The notes under the pieces are model-generated. The model did not search any database and was not told the origin of the DNA. It worked only from the letters and a program-made list of their open reading frames with translations. From IMG/VR virus record IMGVR_UViG_3300027972_000007, positions 62,001-126,000 of that record: 64,000 nucleotides of DNA. The stretch is one strand, 5' to 3'. Below are positions 6,881-13,615 of the stretch, piece by piece (the stretch's first letter is position 1; every line of letters begins with the position of its first letter). This DNA is from a virus. A program made the translations under genes and the position numbers.

Positions 6881-6969
6881 ATGAGTGACCCTAGTCATCG
6901 AAAGTAATTCCAGATTCGATTCTTCAGAGTTACTTGGGCAAGATTTTAACCTTTGCAAGAATCACTCAT
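6881..6969 (-). ncRNA. Candidate structured RNA with pseudoknot
   Basis: An 8-bp closing stem ATGAGTGA (6881-6888) / TCACTCAT (6962-6969) encloses stem GCAA/TTGC (6938-6941, 6953-6956) and stem AAGTAA/TTACTT (6902-6907, 6930-6935). The loop of the latter contains TTCGAT (6915-6920), able to pair with ATCGAA (6897-6902) next to it, a pseudoknot. On the minus strand the last stem runs into TTTTTT. It lies between two minus-strand genes. Not a tRNA: the arms do not fit. Strand inferred from neighbours. Confidence 0.45.
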
Positions 6970-7004
6970 AATTTTTTTATCGTTACGGGAGAAACAATAA
7001 AAAT

Positions 7005-7253
7005 CTATTTAAATCTTATAGTAGCATTTTTGAAAAATCCTTCACAAATACATCCTTCAACTTCTTTTCCTGCTTGGGATGTTGCAATAAATCCAGTAGC
7101 ATAAATATCGTCTCTGCCGCATGCAAACCAATCATATCCAGTTATTCTAATATTTGTATAACCTTGATTTGCAAGTATTTTTCTTGCAGATGATTCATTT
7201 GTGCAGCTAATAATGAATACCGATAAAATTACTGTTAAAATAAACTTGATCAT
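7005..7253 (-). CDS. Putative phage lipoprotein
   Basis: 82 residues, GAAAGGAAATAAT site. Signal peptide MIKFILTVILSVFIISC with lipobox IISC at about residues 14-17. The mature part (SARKILANQGYTNIRITGY, GFIAT, GCICEGFF, ATIRF) has the look of small phage lipoproteins with this GYTNI.ITGY...ATIRF pattern; two Cys pairs could be disulfides in the periplasm. Confidence 0.65.
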   Translation of the reverse strand: MIKFILTVILSVFIISCTNESSARKILANQGYTNIRITGYDWFACGRDDIYATGFIATSQAGKEVEGCICEGFFKNATIRFK

Positions 7254-7268
7254 ATTATTTCCTTTCTT

Positions 7269-7433
7269 TTATCTCCACGGCTTGGGTTCAGGTACTTGAA
7301 ATCCATATACTGCCTTTTTCTCGCAATAAGTACTCTTTCTTCCATACTTGCTCATTCCAGAAGGATGAGCAGCTTCTGATTTTTTTCTTGCAGATTTTTC
7401 TGCAGCAAGTTTCAGTCTTGATTTACCCTTCAT
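7269..7433 (-). CDS. Short basic protein
   Basis: 54 residues, AAAAAGGAGTAAATC site. Lys/Arg/Ser-rich N-terminus (MKGKSRLKLAAEKSARKKSE) and a HPSGMSKYGRKS motif. Likely nucleic-acid binding by charge only; no family recognised. Confidence 0.55.
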   Translation of the reverse strand: MKGKSRLKLAAEKSARKKSEAAHPSGMSKYGRKSTYCEKKAVYGFQVPEPKPWR

Positions 7434-7468
7434 GATTTACTCCTTTTTACGTTTAGAATGTTTATAAT

Positions 7469-8014
7469 TTAATGAAGATTTCTTAACATTTCGTCATATG
7501 CTGCAATACCTTCTTTAAGATAAAAAATATCTTTGCCGGGAAATTCTTTCTGAAATTCTACCCAAATATTTCCTAGAGAAAAAAGATTATACAATCTATC
7601 TTTTGCTGTACATTGATTATTTGTTTGGGCAACCAGAGCTATTTTTATATTAGCATAATGTTCAGCCAACCAGTCCAATAATTTTTTATGTTCTTTATAT
7701 AAATTTTCGTTGAATATATAATAGCTTTTATTTTCTATTGTTTTAATATATTCCATTATCGATTTAACTTCATGTGCAGGCAAAGGAACTGGTATTGTCA
7801 TATTGTTTTTAACTGCGTAACCAATATTATCCCATATACAAACACATGCACCGCGATTAGGAAATTCTTTTTCTATTTGTTGTATATTATAACGTATCTC
7901 AATAAAATTTTTAAGTTGTAATGCTTTTCTTTCTTGTTCGTTTTTCTGTATTCTTTCTTCGACTTTCTTACCTTCTTTTTTCATCAATTTCTTTATCTGA
8001 TTATTGTTCAGCAT
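7469..8014 (-). CDS. Hypothetical protein with N-terminal coiled coil
   Basis: 181 residues. The ATG at 8014 is preferred because CGGGAGAAATGT precedes it; it overlaps the end of the upstream gene by 7 bases. Residues 1-45 are a charged helix (KKLMKKEGKKVEERIQKNEQ). The remainder is alpha/beta with Trp-rich segments. No recognised family. Confidence 0.55.
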   Translation of the reverse strand: MLNNNQIKKLMKKEGKKVEERIQKNEQERKALQLKNFIEIRYNIQQIEKEFPNRGACVCIWDNIGYAVKNNMTIPVPLPAHEVKSIMEYIKTIENKSYYIFNENLYKEHKKLLDWLAEHYANIKIALVAQTNNQCTAKDRLYNLFSLGNIWVEFQKEFPGKDIFYLKEGIAAYDEMLRNLH

Positions 8015-8229
8015 ACATTTCTCCCGTTCTCCTTTATTAATGGACAAATTAAATCTTTATTTTTTTGTTTGGCTGCATTATATCCTCTATCATAACCCGC
8101 CATAAATGCTCTTTTACGAACTTCATGTGTTATACCTGCAATTTGTATAGCTATATCATGTGGTATTCCCCATTCAACCATATCTGTTACGAATGCCTTT
8201 TGAAAATCATCCATATTAATTTTTTTCAT
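8008..8229 (-). CDS. Hypothetical protein, probably from a near-leaderless mRNA
   Basis: 73 residues. The promoter at 8241-8270 places the transcription start only about 5 bases before the ATG at 8229, and there is no ribosome site; an internal ATG at 8214 is the alternative start. Sequence is helical (FQKAFVTDMVEWGIPHDIAIQIAG) with a YDRGYNAAKQ stretch. Confidence 0.55.
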   Translation of the reverse strand: MKKINMDDFQKAFVTDMVEWGIPHDIAIQIAGITHEVRKRAFMAGYDRGYNAAKQKNKDLICPLIKENGRNVC

Positions 8230-8240
8230 TTTTCTATTAT

Positions 8241-8270
8241 AATATATATTATAGTAACAATAAAAGTCAA
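8241..8270 (-). promoter_or_regulatory. Phage promoter giving a near-leaderless transcript
   Basis: TTGACT (8270-8265), 18-base spacer, TATATT (8246-8241) on the minus strand. The predicted +1 is near 8234, about five bases before the ATG at 8229. Confidence 0.75.
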
Positions 8271-8288
8271 GAAGTATTTAAAAGTTTA

Positions 8289-8723
8289 TCATTGTGATAC
8301 AGTTAATTCGTTATATAATTTTATTTCTTTTCCATCCCAATATTGTACTGGCAAATTATTTTCTCGTAGATATTTAACCATACGTTTGAAATGATCTGAT
8401 TTGAAATCTTTTACTGCATCATATTCTGAAAAATATTCTGAATTTTTAATTAAATGTTGTCTATAACATTTTTCTTTTCCTAGTGAATCGCCATAGCCAT
8501 TATCTCTACATGCCCATAAAATTGGCTCACCGAAGTGGTTATTAAATTTTTCATAAGTTATAACACAAAACGTTATATTTTTATAAAAATCTTGTTGTAT
8601 CATTACATATTTTGGTGCAGATTCAATATTAAATCTGCCTTTATTTTCACACCGTTGTATACTATCTTTATTTACCGATATTTTGCCACATATTTCACAT
8701 TCATATATAGTTTTTGTTTTCAT
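8289..8723 (-). CDS. Hypothetical zinc-finger-type protein
   Basis: 144 residues, AAAAGGTAAATAAT site. N-terminal CEICGK and a Cys about 16 residues on (QRCENKG) form a partial zinc-finger-like knuckle; further Cys near WACRDNGYG and KCYRQH. C-terminal half is helical and charged. No specific family recognised. Confidence 0.55.
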   Translation of the reverse strand: MKTKTIYECEICGKISVNKDSIQRCENKGRFNIESAPKYVMIQQDFYKNITFCVITYEKFNNHFGEPILWACRDNGYGDSLGKEKCYRQHLIKNSEYFSEYDAVKDFKSDHFKRMVKYLRENNLPVQYWDGKEIKLYNELTVSQ

Positions 8724-8728
8724 ATTAT

Positions 8729-9289
8729 TTACCTTTTATATGCACATATTAATTTTTTTACTTCTTCAGGAAATTTATTTATTCTTTCTTTTGTTTTATT
8801 ATATAATATCTGAAAATCTTCTTTATTTAAACATACATTATTATGATCCATCCAATGGCAGAGAAAAGGAAATGGGCAATATTTCCAAGGTTTTAAGAGA
8901 ATTCCTTCGCTGATTATATGATCGATGAAATAATTCATCTTTTCTCGTGCATCAAAATAACCAGAAACTATTGTAAATTTTCCTTCTTGGTTATATCTCC
9001 CACTTATTGGTAATGTATTTCTTTGATGGTTTAAAAATTGCCAATTAAAGTAAATATGTACACTATTTAAGCTAATCTTTGATGTATAATTGAATGTATC
9101 AAATGCTAATAACAGCCCCCTTTCATAATTAAAATAGAAATTGAAACTATCTCGCTTTTGAAATTTATTTATAAATTCTTCTTTATATATCTCATTGAAT
9201 CCTGCTTCTTTGAATGCAGCTATATATTCTTCTAATGACATTTTGAAATTTGTATCCATTTTCATTGTATTACTTGAATTAATAGACAT
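8729..9289 (-). CDS. Hypothetical protein
   Basis: 186 residues starting at 9289, where TTGAGGTATAAT precedes the ATG. Mixed alpha/beta with many aromatics, and a C-terminal CPFPFLCHWMDHNNVC stretch with three Cys and His residues. Separated by 5 bases from the next gene. No family recognised. Confidence 0.5.
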   Translation of the reverse strand: MSINSSNTMKMDTNFKMSLEEYIAAFKEAGFNEIYKEEFINKFQKRDSFNFYFNYERGLLLAFDTFNYTSKISLNSVHIYFNWQFLNHQRNTLPISGRYNQEGKFTIVSGYFDAREKMNYFIDHIISEGILLKPWKYCPFPFLCHWMDHNNVCLNKEDFQILYNKTKERINKFPEEVKKLICAYKR

Positions 9290-9311
9290 ATTATACCTCA
9301 ATTAAAAACAT

Positions 9312-9572
9312 TTATATTACCTCGGCATCAAATAAATCAACTTTAAAGGTATCTGATAAAATACATTGGCAATCACTTTTTCCCTCTTCTTGAAGACACC
9401 CTAGAATTATTAAATAATTACGAAAATTATCTATATTTCTTCTTAAATCTTCAACTGGAATAATTACTCTATCCATATCAGTATCTTCGCATATAGAATT
9501 ATTTAATTTTTTAACAATATTGTTATACTCCCTAATTATCTTTTTACGAAATTCATTAAAATTTATTTCCAC
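9312..9572 (-). CDS. Hypothetical acidic protein
   Basis: 86 residues, GGAGAAACAAAGTGGAA site. N-terminal helix (FNEFRKKIIREYNNIVKKL) then an acidic C-terminal half with two Cys. No motif recognised. Confidence 0.5.
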   Translation of the reverse strand: MEINFNEFRKKIIREYNNIVKKLNNSICEDTDMDRVIIPVEDLRRNIDNFRNYLIILGCLQEEGKSDCQCILSDTFKVDLFDAEVI

Positions 9573-9590
9573 TTTGTTTCTCCATTAAAA

Positions 9591-9683
9591 TTATTCAATT
9601 ACTTGAAATATATGTTTATTATCTTCAATACGATTTAAAATTATACTTTCATGGCAAGGGAAGTTTTGCAATGTCGCATACAT
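9591..9683 (-). CDS. Possible 30-residue ORF
   Basis: ATG at 9683, stop at 9591. It overlaps the methyltransferase-like fragment in another frame and begins without a clear ribosome site. Sequence MYATLQNFPCHESIILNRIE continues to a Val-Ile-Glu end. It could be a real small gene or the out-of-frame tail of a decayed gene. Confidence 0.3.
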   Translation of the reverse strand: MYATLQNFPCHESIILNRIEDNKHIFQVIE

Positions 9684-9753
9684 GGTCAACACGAACCCAA
9701 TCACACCCCAAGTCCACCTTGCCGCAACCTAAATGTAATTTTATACTGCCCAT
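9649..9753 (-). pseudogene. Remnant of a SAM-dependent methyltransferase N-terminus
   Basis: 34 codons beginning MGSIKLHLGCGK, which is the class I methyltransferase motif I (LHLGCG), followed by WVRVDHV and CDIAKLPLP, matching the motif II / DIxxLPxP region of such enzymes. It then stops at TGA, so the catalytic body is missing. Start overlaps the preceding gene. Probably a truncated relic; a functional mini-protein is unlikely. Confidence 0.4.
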
Positions 9754-10070
9754 TTATTTAACACCTTTGGAATAAATATAATATAAAAAAATACCACCCC
9801 AAATAAAATATATACAGGCCAACATAATATATGGTATGTAAATAATTCACACCGGCAAATCGGATCGCTCTCGATATTCTTAACAACAGCTTTGTGTGAC
9901 AATATTCCACCAATTAATCCTATTAAAACATAAAAAAACATTGTTTTTTCAGATATAACAAGATAATCACAACGTAACCCAATAAAGAATAAAATTACTG
10001 TAAACAATGTAGCAAAACACCACACAAAATACAACCTTAATTTTATATATATTTTATCTATATCGTCCAT
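9741..10070 (-). CDS. Three-helix membrane protein
   Basis: 109 residues, AAAGGATATTAGA site. Hydrophobic segments at about residues 12-32, 44-58 and 80-100 (FATLFTVILFFIGL, FYVLIGLIGGIL, YILFGVVFFYIIFI) indicate an inner-membrane protein with three passes. No family recognised; phage membrane proteins of this size are often exclusion or lysis accessory factors. Confidence 0.6.
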   Translation of the reverse strand: MDDIDKIYIKLRLYFVWCFATLFTVILFFIGLRCDYLVISEKTMFFYVLIGLIGGILSHKAVVKNIESDPICRCELFTYHILCWPVYILFGVVFFYIIFIPKVLNKWAV

Positions 10071-10181
10071 TCTAATATCCTTTCCATTAGACTTATCATT
10101 CTCTGATGGTATTATCAGAAATTTTTCTTATTTTTCTGATATTAATATAAAGATCAGTATTGAATTTTGTATTGAACATAT

Positions 10182-10391
10182 TTAAAATGCTTTTGTTAAT
10201 TCTATATCAAGATAAGGATATTGTCCTCTTTTATCTACGCAATGAGTTATCATACATATTTTTAAATAAGTACCATCTGATAATTGTACCATATCTCCTA
10301 TCATTGGACGACACGAAAAAACATCAGGAAAAGTAGGATGAAATTTCAAATCTAAATTAGTATGACATCTTACTTTTATTTCATTATTCAT
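10182..10391 (-). CDS. Hypothetical short protein
   Basis: 69 residues, AACAGGAGATAAAAT leader as in other units. Beta-rich (VRCHTNLDLKFHPTFP, GDMVQLSDGTYLKICMITHC), like a small barrel. Three to four Cys without pairing spacing. The 110 bases before it hold nothing but a weak CTGATGG hairpin. Confidence 0.5.
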   Translation of the reverse strand: MNNEIKVRCHTNLDLKFHPTFPDVFSCRPMIGDMVQLSDGTYLKICMITHCVDKRGQYPYLDIELTKAF

Positions 10392-10412
10392 ATTTTATCT
10401 CCTGTTATAATT

Positions 10413-10868
10413 TTATCCATAACATGCAGACAATAACCATTTTGGTTCTGCATCAATATTAAGATATGTTTTGCAAAACTCTTTGAATAGTTGAACATTG
10501 TTTTCATTAGCTATTAATGAAGGTATTTCTGTTACGTTACTCCAGTCAGCATAATTTCTCGTATCTTTAACTGCTATAATATATTCAGTTCCATCATCAT
10601 ACATAAGGGAACCATAACATACTATTTCGACAGGTATGGGATGCAATTTTTCAAACTCTTTCTTAATTTTATAATATAAATCTATTTTTGATTTTTCTGG
10701 CTTGATACCATTTATATAATTACCAGTATCGTCATAAATTTTAAACGTCGGCACATATTTACAAATATCCCATATCCACCAATCTTTAATATATCGATCT
10801 TTCCAAGGAAGAGAATCTCGGCGTATTTTTATTCCATAACAAATATTAGCATTTGCAGACGAACCCAT
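10413..10868 (-). CDS. Hypothetical phage protein (MGSSANANICYG type)
   Basis: 151 residues, GAGGAGTAAATT site. It starts MGSSANANICYGIKI, a phage-like N-terminus I have an impression of seeing in other phage hypothetical proteins, then a Trp-rich segment (WWIWDICKYVP) and IPVEIVCYGSLMYDDGTEYIIAV. Soluble, alpha/beta. Role unknown. Confidence 0.6.
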   Translation of the reverse strand: MGSSANANICYGIKIRRDSLPWKDRYIKDWWIWDICKYVPTFKIYDDTGNYINGIKPEKSKIDLYYKIKKEFEKLHPIPVEIVCYGSLMYDDGTEYIIAVKDTRNYADWSNVTEIPSLIANENNVQLFKEFCKTYLNIDAEPKWLLSACYG

Positions 10869-10922
10869 AATTTACTCCTCATTTATTCTATAAACTTTAA
10901 AGATATCTGATAAAATTTCTTT

Positions 10923-11741
10923 TTAAAACTCTTGCAATAAATCTGATACCTTTAATATATCAATTTCTGCAGTATAATCCGTGGAGTATATATGAAACTT
11001 TATTTTTTCTCCAATTAAGTTAAACGTAAAATTGATTACAATGCCGTTTTCGAAAGTTACTTTTATCGTTTTATATGTAGTATAAGTATTCTTATACCCT
11101 GCGCAATGCAACAATTTTTCATTTTTCTCACACTTTGCTTTTGGGTATCTTTCAGATAATTCTTTTAATGCATTATCAAAAAGATTGTTCGAATATATTT
11201 CATTTTTTTCTTTTGTTTCCTTTTGTTTCAAATATTCATCAATCTTTTCCATTACTGTTGATACTTTTGAATATGCTTTATTTTCTTTATCGTAACTAAT
11301 TCCTTCGATGAACATTTTGAGACCTTTTGAATTACTATGATAATGCCATCTATTACCATTATATACTTTATGTTCTCGTACCAATACTTTTATGTTAGAA
11401 TTATTACGAACAATGATTGATTCAAGATAAGTAATCTCCTTCGTCCAAGTAATATTTCTTTTCGTGCCGTCATATTCAGAAATTACATATATTTTTGTTT
11501 TAATGGTTTTTTTTAATTCGTAGTAATTCTTATCGAACTCTGCAAAGAATGTTTCATAAGACTTATTGATTATATCTTGCTCGACGAGAAATTTTGCAAT
11601 TTCTGCTTCCTTATCCACAATTTCTTTCGCCCTTTTTATTTCTACTTCTGCTGCTTTCACTTTCTTCTCGGCTTCTTCTTTTTCCCTTTTAGCTTTTATT
11701 AAGGACAACTCTTCCAGGCTTAATGTAATTTGATCTGACAT
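10923..11741 (-). CDS. Large hypothetical protein with N-terminal coiled coil
   Basis: 272 residues, own promoter, AAACAGGAGAGAGAT leader. Residues about 8-50 are a long charged helix (LSLIKAKREKEEAEKKVKAAEVEIKRAKEI is the pattern, heptad-like). The rest is beta-rich with repeated Thr/Lys segments. No catalytic motif recognised; possibly a scaffold or virion-associated protein. Confidence 0.55.
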   Translation of the reverse strand: MSDQITLSLEELSLIKAKREKEEAEKKVKAAEVEIKRAKEIVDKEAEIAKFLVEQDIINKSYETFFAEFDKNYYELKKTIKTKIYVISEYDGTKRNITWTKEITYLESIIVRNNSNIKVLVREHKVYNGNRWHYHSNSKGLKMFIEGISYDKENKAYSKVSTVMEKIDEYLKQKETKEKNEIYSNNLFDNALKELSERYPKAKCEKNEKLLHCAGYKNTYTTYKTIKVTFENGIVINFTFNLIGEKIKFHIYSTDYTAEIDILKVSDLLQEF

Positions 11742-11785
11742 ATCTCTCTCCTGTTTAAATTGTTTATAATTTCTATTACTATTAT

Positions 11786-11814
11786 AATATATATTATAGT
11801 AGAATAAAAGTCAA
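11786..11814 (-). promoter_or_regulatory. Phage promoter (TTGACT-N17-TATATT)
   Basis: TTGACT (11814-11809), 17-base spacer, TATATT (11791-11786) on the minus strand, with the same palindromic -10 surround and the AAACAGGAG leader. Drives the 10923-11741 gene. Confidence 0.8.
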
Positions 11815-11832
11815 GATATAAATTAAATTATT

Positions 11833-12225
11833 TTATAGAGTTGTTACACCAAATATCTTTAATAGCATTTTCGTTTGCGCCACATCTACATCTAAACCGT
11901 GAGTGGCGGGAGGACATGAAATTAAATTCTTATCCTCAAATTTAGCCCATTCTGGAGCATTTTTAGCCCAATCAGGAGTATTCAGTTTCTTTTCTACTTG
12001 CTTTTCTTTTATAATACTTTCTACTTTTTTCATGCCAACCATTTCTCTAACTTCATTCCAATTTTCAAATCCTAAATAAATTGAAACATCTGGAATATCT
12101 GTTATTGGTGGTTTGTAAAAATGTGCTACTGCATTCTCTACATTGCAATGCACGACATTTCTTCCCCATTCAAAAATTGCAATATTGTTTTTTTCGTCAA
12201 AACTTTTCAACATCTTTTTTTCCAT
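11833..12225 (-). CDS. Hypothetical protein
   Basis: 130 residues, AGAGGTGTATT site. Contains FEWGRNVVHCNVENAVAHFY and a helix with EVREMVGMKKVESIIKEKQ. C-terminus PPATHGLDVDVAQ. No recognised family. Confidence 0.5.
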   Translation of the reverse strand: MEKKMLKSFDEKNNIAIFEWGRNVVHCNVENAVAHFYKPPITDIPDVSIYLGFENWNEVREMVGMKKVESIIKEKQVEKKLNTPDWAKNAPEWAKFEDKNLISCPPATHGLDVDVAQTKMLLKIFGVTTL

Positions 12226-12234
12226 AATACACCT

Positions 12235-12744
12235 CTATGATCTTCTATTGCATTTTGTGATATCAGTATATGCACGACATTTATTATCAATATTTAAACT
12301 ACATTTAGTATTACATTGACCGGGTGTATCAGATTTTGTTTTAGCTTCATCTATAAGTTGTTTTAATTTTTTCAACAGTTTGGGATCAGGATATACTATA
12401 ATTTTCTGATTAGGCTGGGAAGGCGAGGAGGAAGATGACGACGAAGATGGCGAAGAATTTGTTAAATTAAAAAATAAACTCAAAATATATTCTATTTTTT
12501 CATAGTGTTTTACTTCATAATTTAAATCGGCTATTAAATGTGATAATACATTCAAACCATTAAGGATATTTGTTGTGTTCAAAATCGTGCCGTTATTAAC
12601 ATAATCGTCAACTTCTTTTACTGCAATTTCAAGATGTTTAATTCGTAGTGTTGAATTGTCTTTATAATTATTAAATAAATCGTTCACTTTCTTTTGTATT
12701 CGACTGGAAGTATTTTTTAAAAGATTCAACATTAACTGCTTCAT
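12235..12744 (-). CDS. Hypothetical protein with poly-Ser linker and Cys tail
   Basis: 169 residues, GGGAGAACAGT site. A helical N-terminal domain (1-95) is joined by a Ser/Pro run (SSPSSSSSSSSPSQP) to a basic helix and a Cys-rich C-terminus (CNTKCSLNIDNKCRAYTDITKC). The Ser run is encoded by varied codons, so it is selected as protein rather than slippage alone. Function unknown. Confidence 0.55.
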   Translation of the reverse strand: MKQLMLNLLKNTSSRIQKKVNDLFNNYKDNSTLRIKHLEIAVKEVDDYVNNGTILNTTNILNGLNVLSHLIADLNYEVKHYEKIEYILSLFFNLTNSSPSSSSSSSSPSQPNQKIIVYPDPKLLKKLKQLIDEAKTKSDTPGQCNTKCSLNIDNKCRAYTDITKCNRRS

Positions 12745-12794
12745 ACTGTTCTCCCATTTAAATTTAAGAATTATTTTAGTTTTCTCTTTTCATA

Positions 12795-13163
12795 CTATTC
12801 ATTAGTTTCAGTTAATTCTTTATATAGTTTTTCCATCCATCTAATCATTTTTAAATGGTTTTTGATGTCATTGTTTGTAATTTCTCTTGTTTTATATTCT
12901 CTTTTATTAACAACACAATATGGTGTGTTAACACATGATTCTCTTCCAGTATATTCTTTTATTGGACATCCGTTACAATCGTTATCAAAATAATTTTTGC
13001 ATAATGGACAATTTAAATATCCGTGGCAGTATATTTCATTATCATTTATAGATAAAAACGCTCCATTAAAAAGGCCCATTTTGCCTTTTACTGCAATTAG
13101 TTTTTCATGTGCAGCTTTCCAAATATCAATAGATTCTTTAAGTAATTGAATTGATTTCTTCAT
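12795..13163 (-). CDS. Hypothetical protein, CPLC/GCPIKE family, copy 3 of 3
   Basis: 122 residues. The start at 13163 is chosen because GGGAGAACAGT precedes it; longer frames would add a membrane-like extension from an overlapping small ORF. Shares KKSIQLLKESIDIWKAAH, CPLC, CNGCPIKEYT, CVNTPY with copies at 604 and 6179. Unknown function, probable zinc site. Confidence 0.75.
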   Translation of the reverse strand: MKKSIQLLKESIDIWKAAHEKLIAVKGKMGLFNGAFLSINDNEIYCHGYLNCPLCKNYFDNDCNGCPIKEYTGRESCVNTPYCVVNKREYKTREITNNDIKNHLKMIRWMEKLYKELTETNE

Positions 13164-13189
13164 ACTGTTCTCCCATTTAAATTTAAGAA

Positions 13190-13267
13190 TTATTTTATAA
13201 ATAAAAAATATGAATAAACTCCAGCAACTATATAGATAATTATACATACCATAATCCACAGATACAT
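13190..13267 (-). CDS. Possible 25-residue membrane peptide
   Basis: ATG at 13267 with AGAGG only two bases upstream. The product is a single hydrophobic helix (MVCIIIYIVAGVYSYFLFI). It overlaps in another frame the N-terminal extension of the next gene. Weak evidence. Confidence 0.3.
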   Translation of the reverse strand: MYLWIMVCIIIYIVAGVYSYFLFIK

Positions 13268-13360
13268 AGCCTCTGGTCTGTTCTCAAATCTATCAAAATA
13301 TCATCAAAATATCTTATTATTTTTTCTTTAATATTATACATAAATATACCTATATAAATT

Positions 13361-13448
13361 TGGTGCCCAAGACCGGACTTGAACCGGTACGGTACTAAGT
13401 ACCGAGGGATTTTAAGTCCCTTGTGTATGCCAATTCCACCACTTGGGC
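13361..13448 (-). tRNA. tRNA-Leu (UAA anticodon), CCA encoded
   Basis: Minus strand: acceptor GCCCAAG/CTTGGGC, D arm with TGG loop, anticodon stem AGGGA/TCCCT around loop CTTAAAA (anticodon TAA), a long class II variable arm CGGTACTTAGTACCG, and a T arm with GGTTCAAGTCC. The discriminator A is followed by an encoded CCA. All arms pair well. TTA is a heavily used codon in this AT-rich genome, which explains keeping this tRNA. Confidence 0.95.
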
Positions 13449-13450
13449 TT

Positions 13451-13606
13451 TTAAAGATATTTAAATAATGTCAATGTCAATCCCATAGCCATTAAAAATA
13501 TATTAATACCTGGGATTGCTCGTTTATGAATAATGAGCAAAGTATTAATCGTAAAAAACCAAATAAACAAAAAAAATCCAATAAATTGAACTATTTCTTG
13601 AAACAT
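13451..13606 (-). CDS. Two-helix small membrane protein
   Basis: 51 residues, AGGGAGTAAAT site. Two hydrophobic stretches (IVQFIGFFLFIWFFTINTLLII and INIFLMAMGLTLTLF) around a basic turn HKRAIPG. It lies between the tRNA and the CCA-adding enzyme and ends 3 bases before the tRNA 5' end. Confidence 0.6.
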   Translation of the reverse strand: MFQEIVQFIGFFLFIWFFTINTLLIIHKRAIPGINIFLMAMGLTLTLFKYL

Positions 13607-13615
13607 ATTTACTCC

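Noticed and set aside
6881-6969. tRNA gene on the minus strand
   Set aside because: The outer stem resembles an acceptor stem and one loop contains TTCGAT, but no 5-bp anticodon stem with 7-base loop and no well-paired T arm can be drawn; the inner stem is 6 bp around a 22-base loop.
6881-6969. Hammerhead ribozyme
   Set aside because: A CTGAAGA segment resembles the CUGANGA core, but no stem II and GAAA/NUH partner can be placed around it.
8065-8913. Plus-strand membrane-like ORFs
   Set aside because: Hydrophobic antisense shadows of minus-strand genes that have good ribosome sites.
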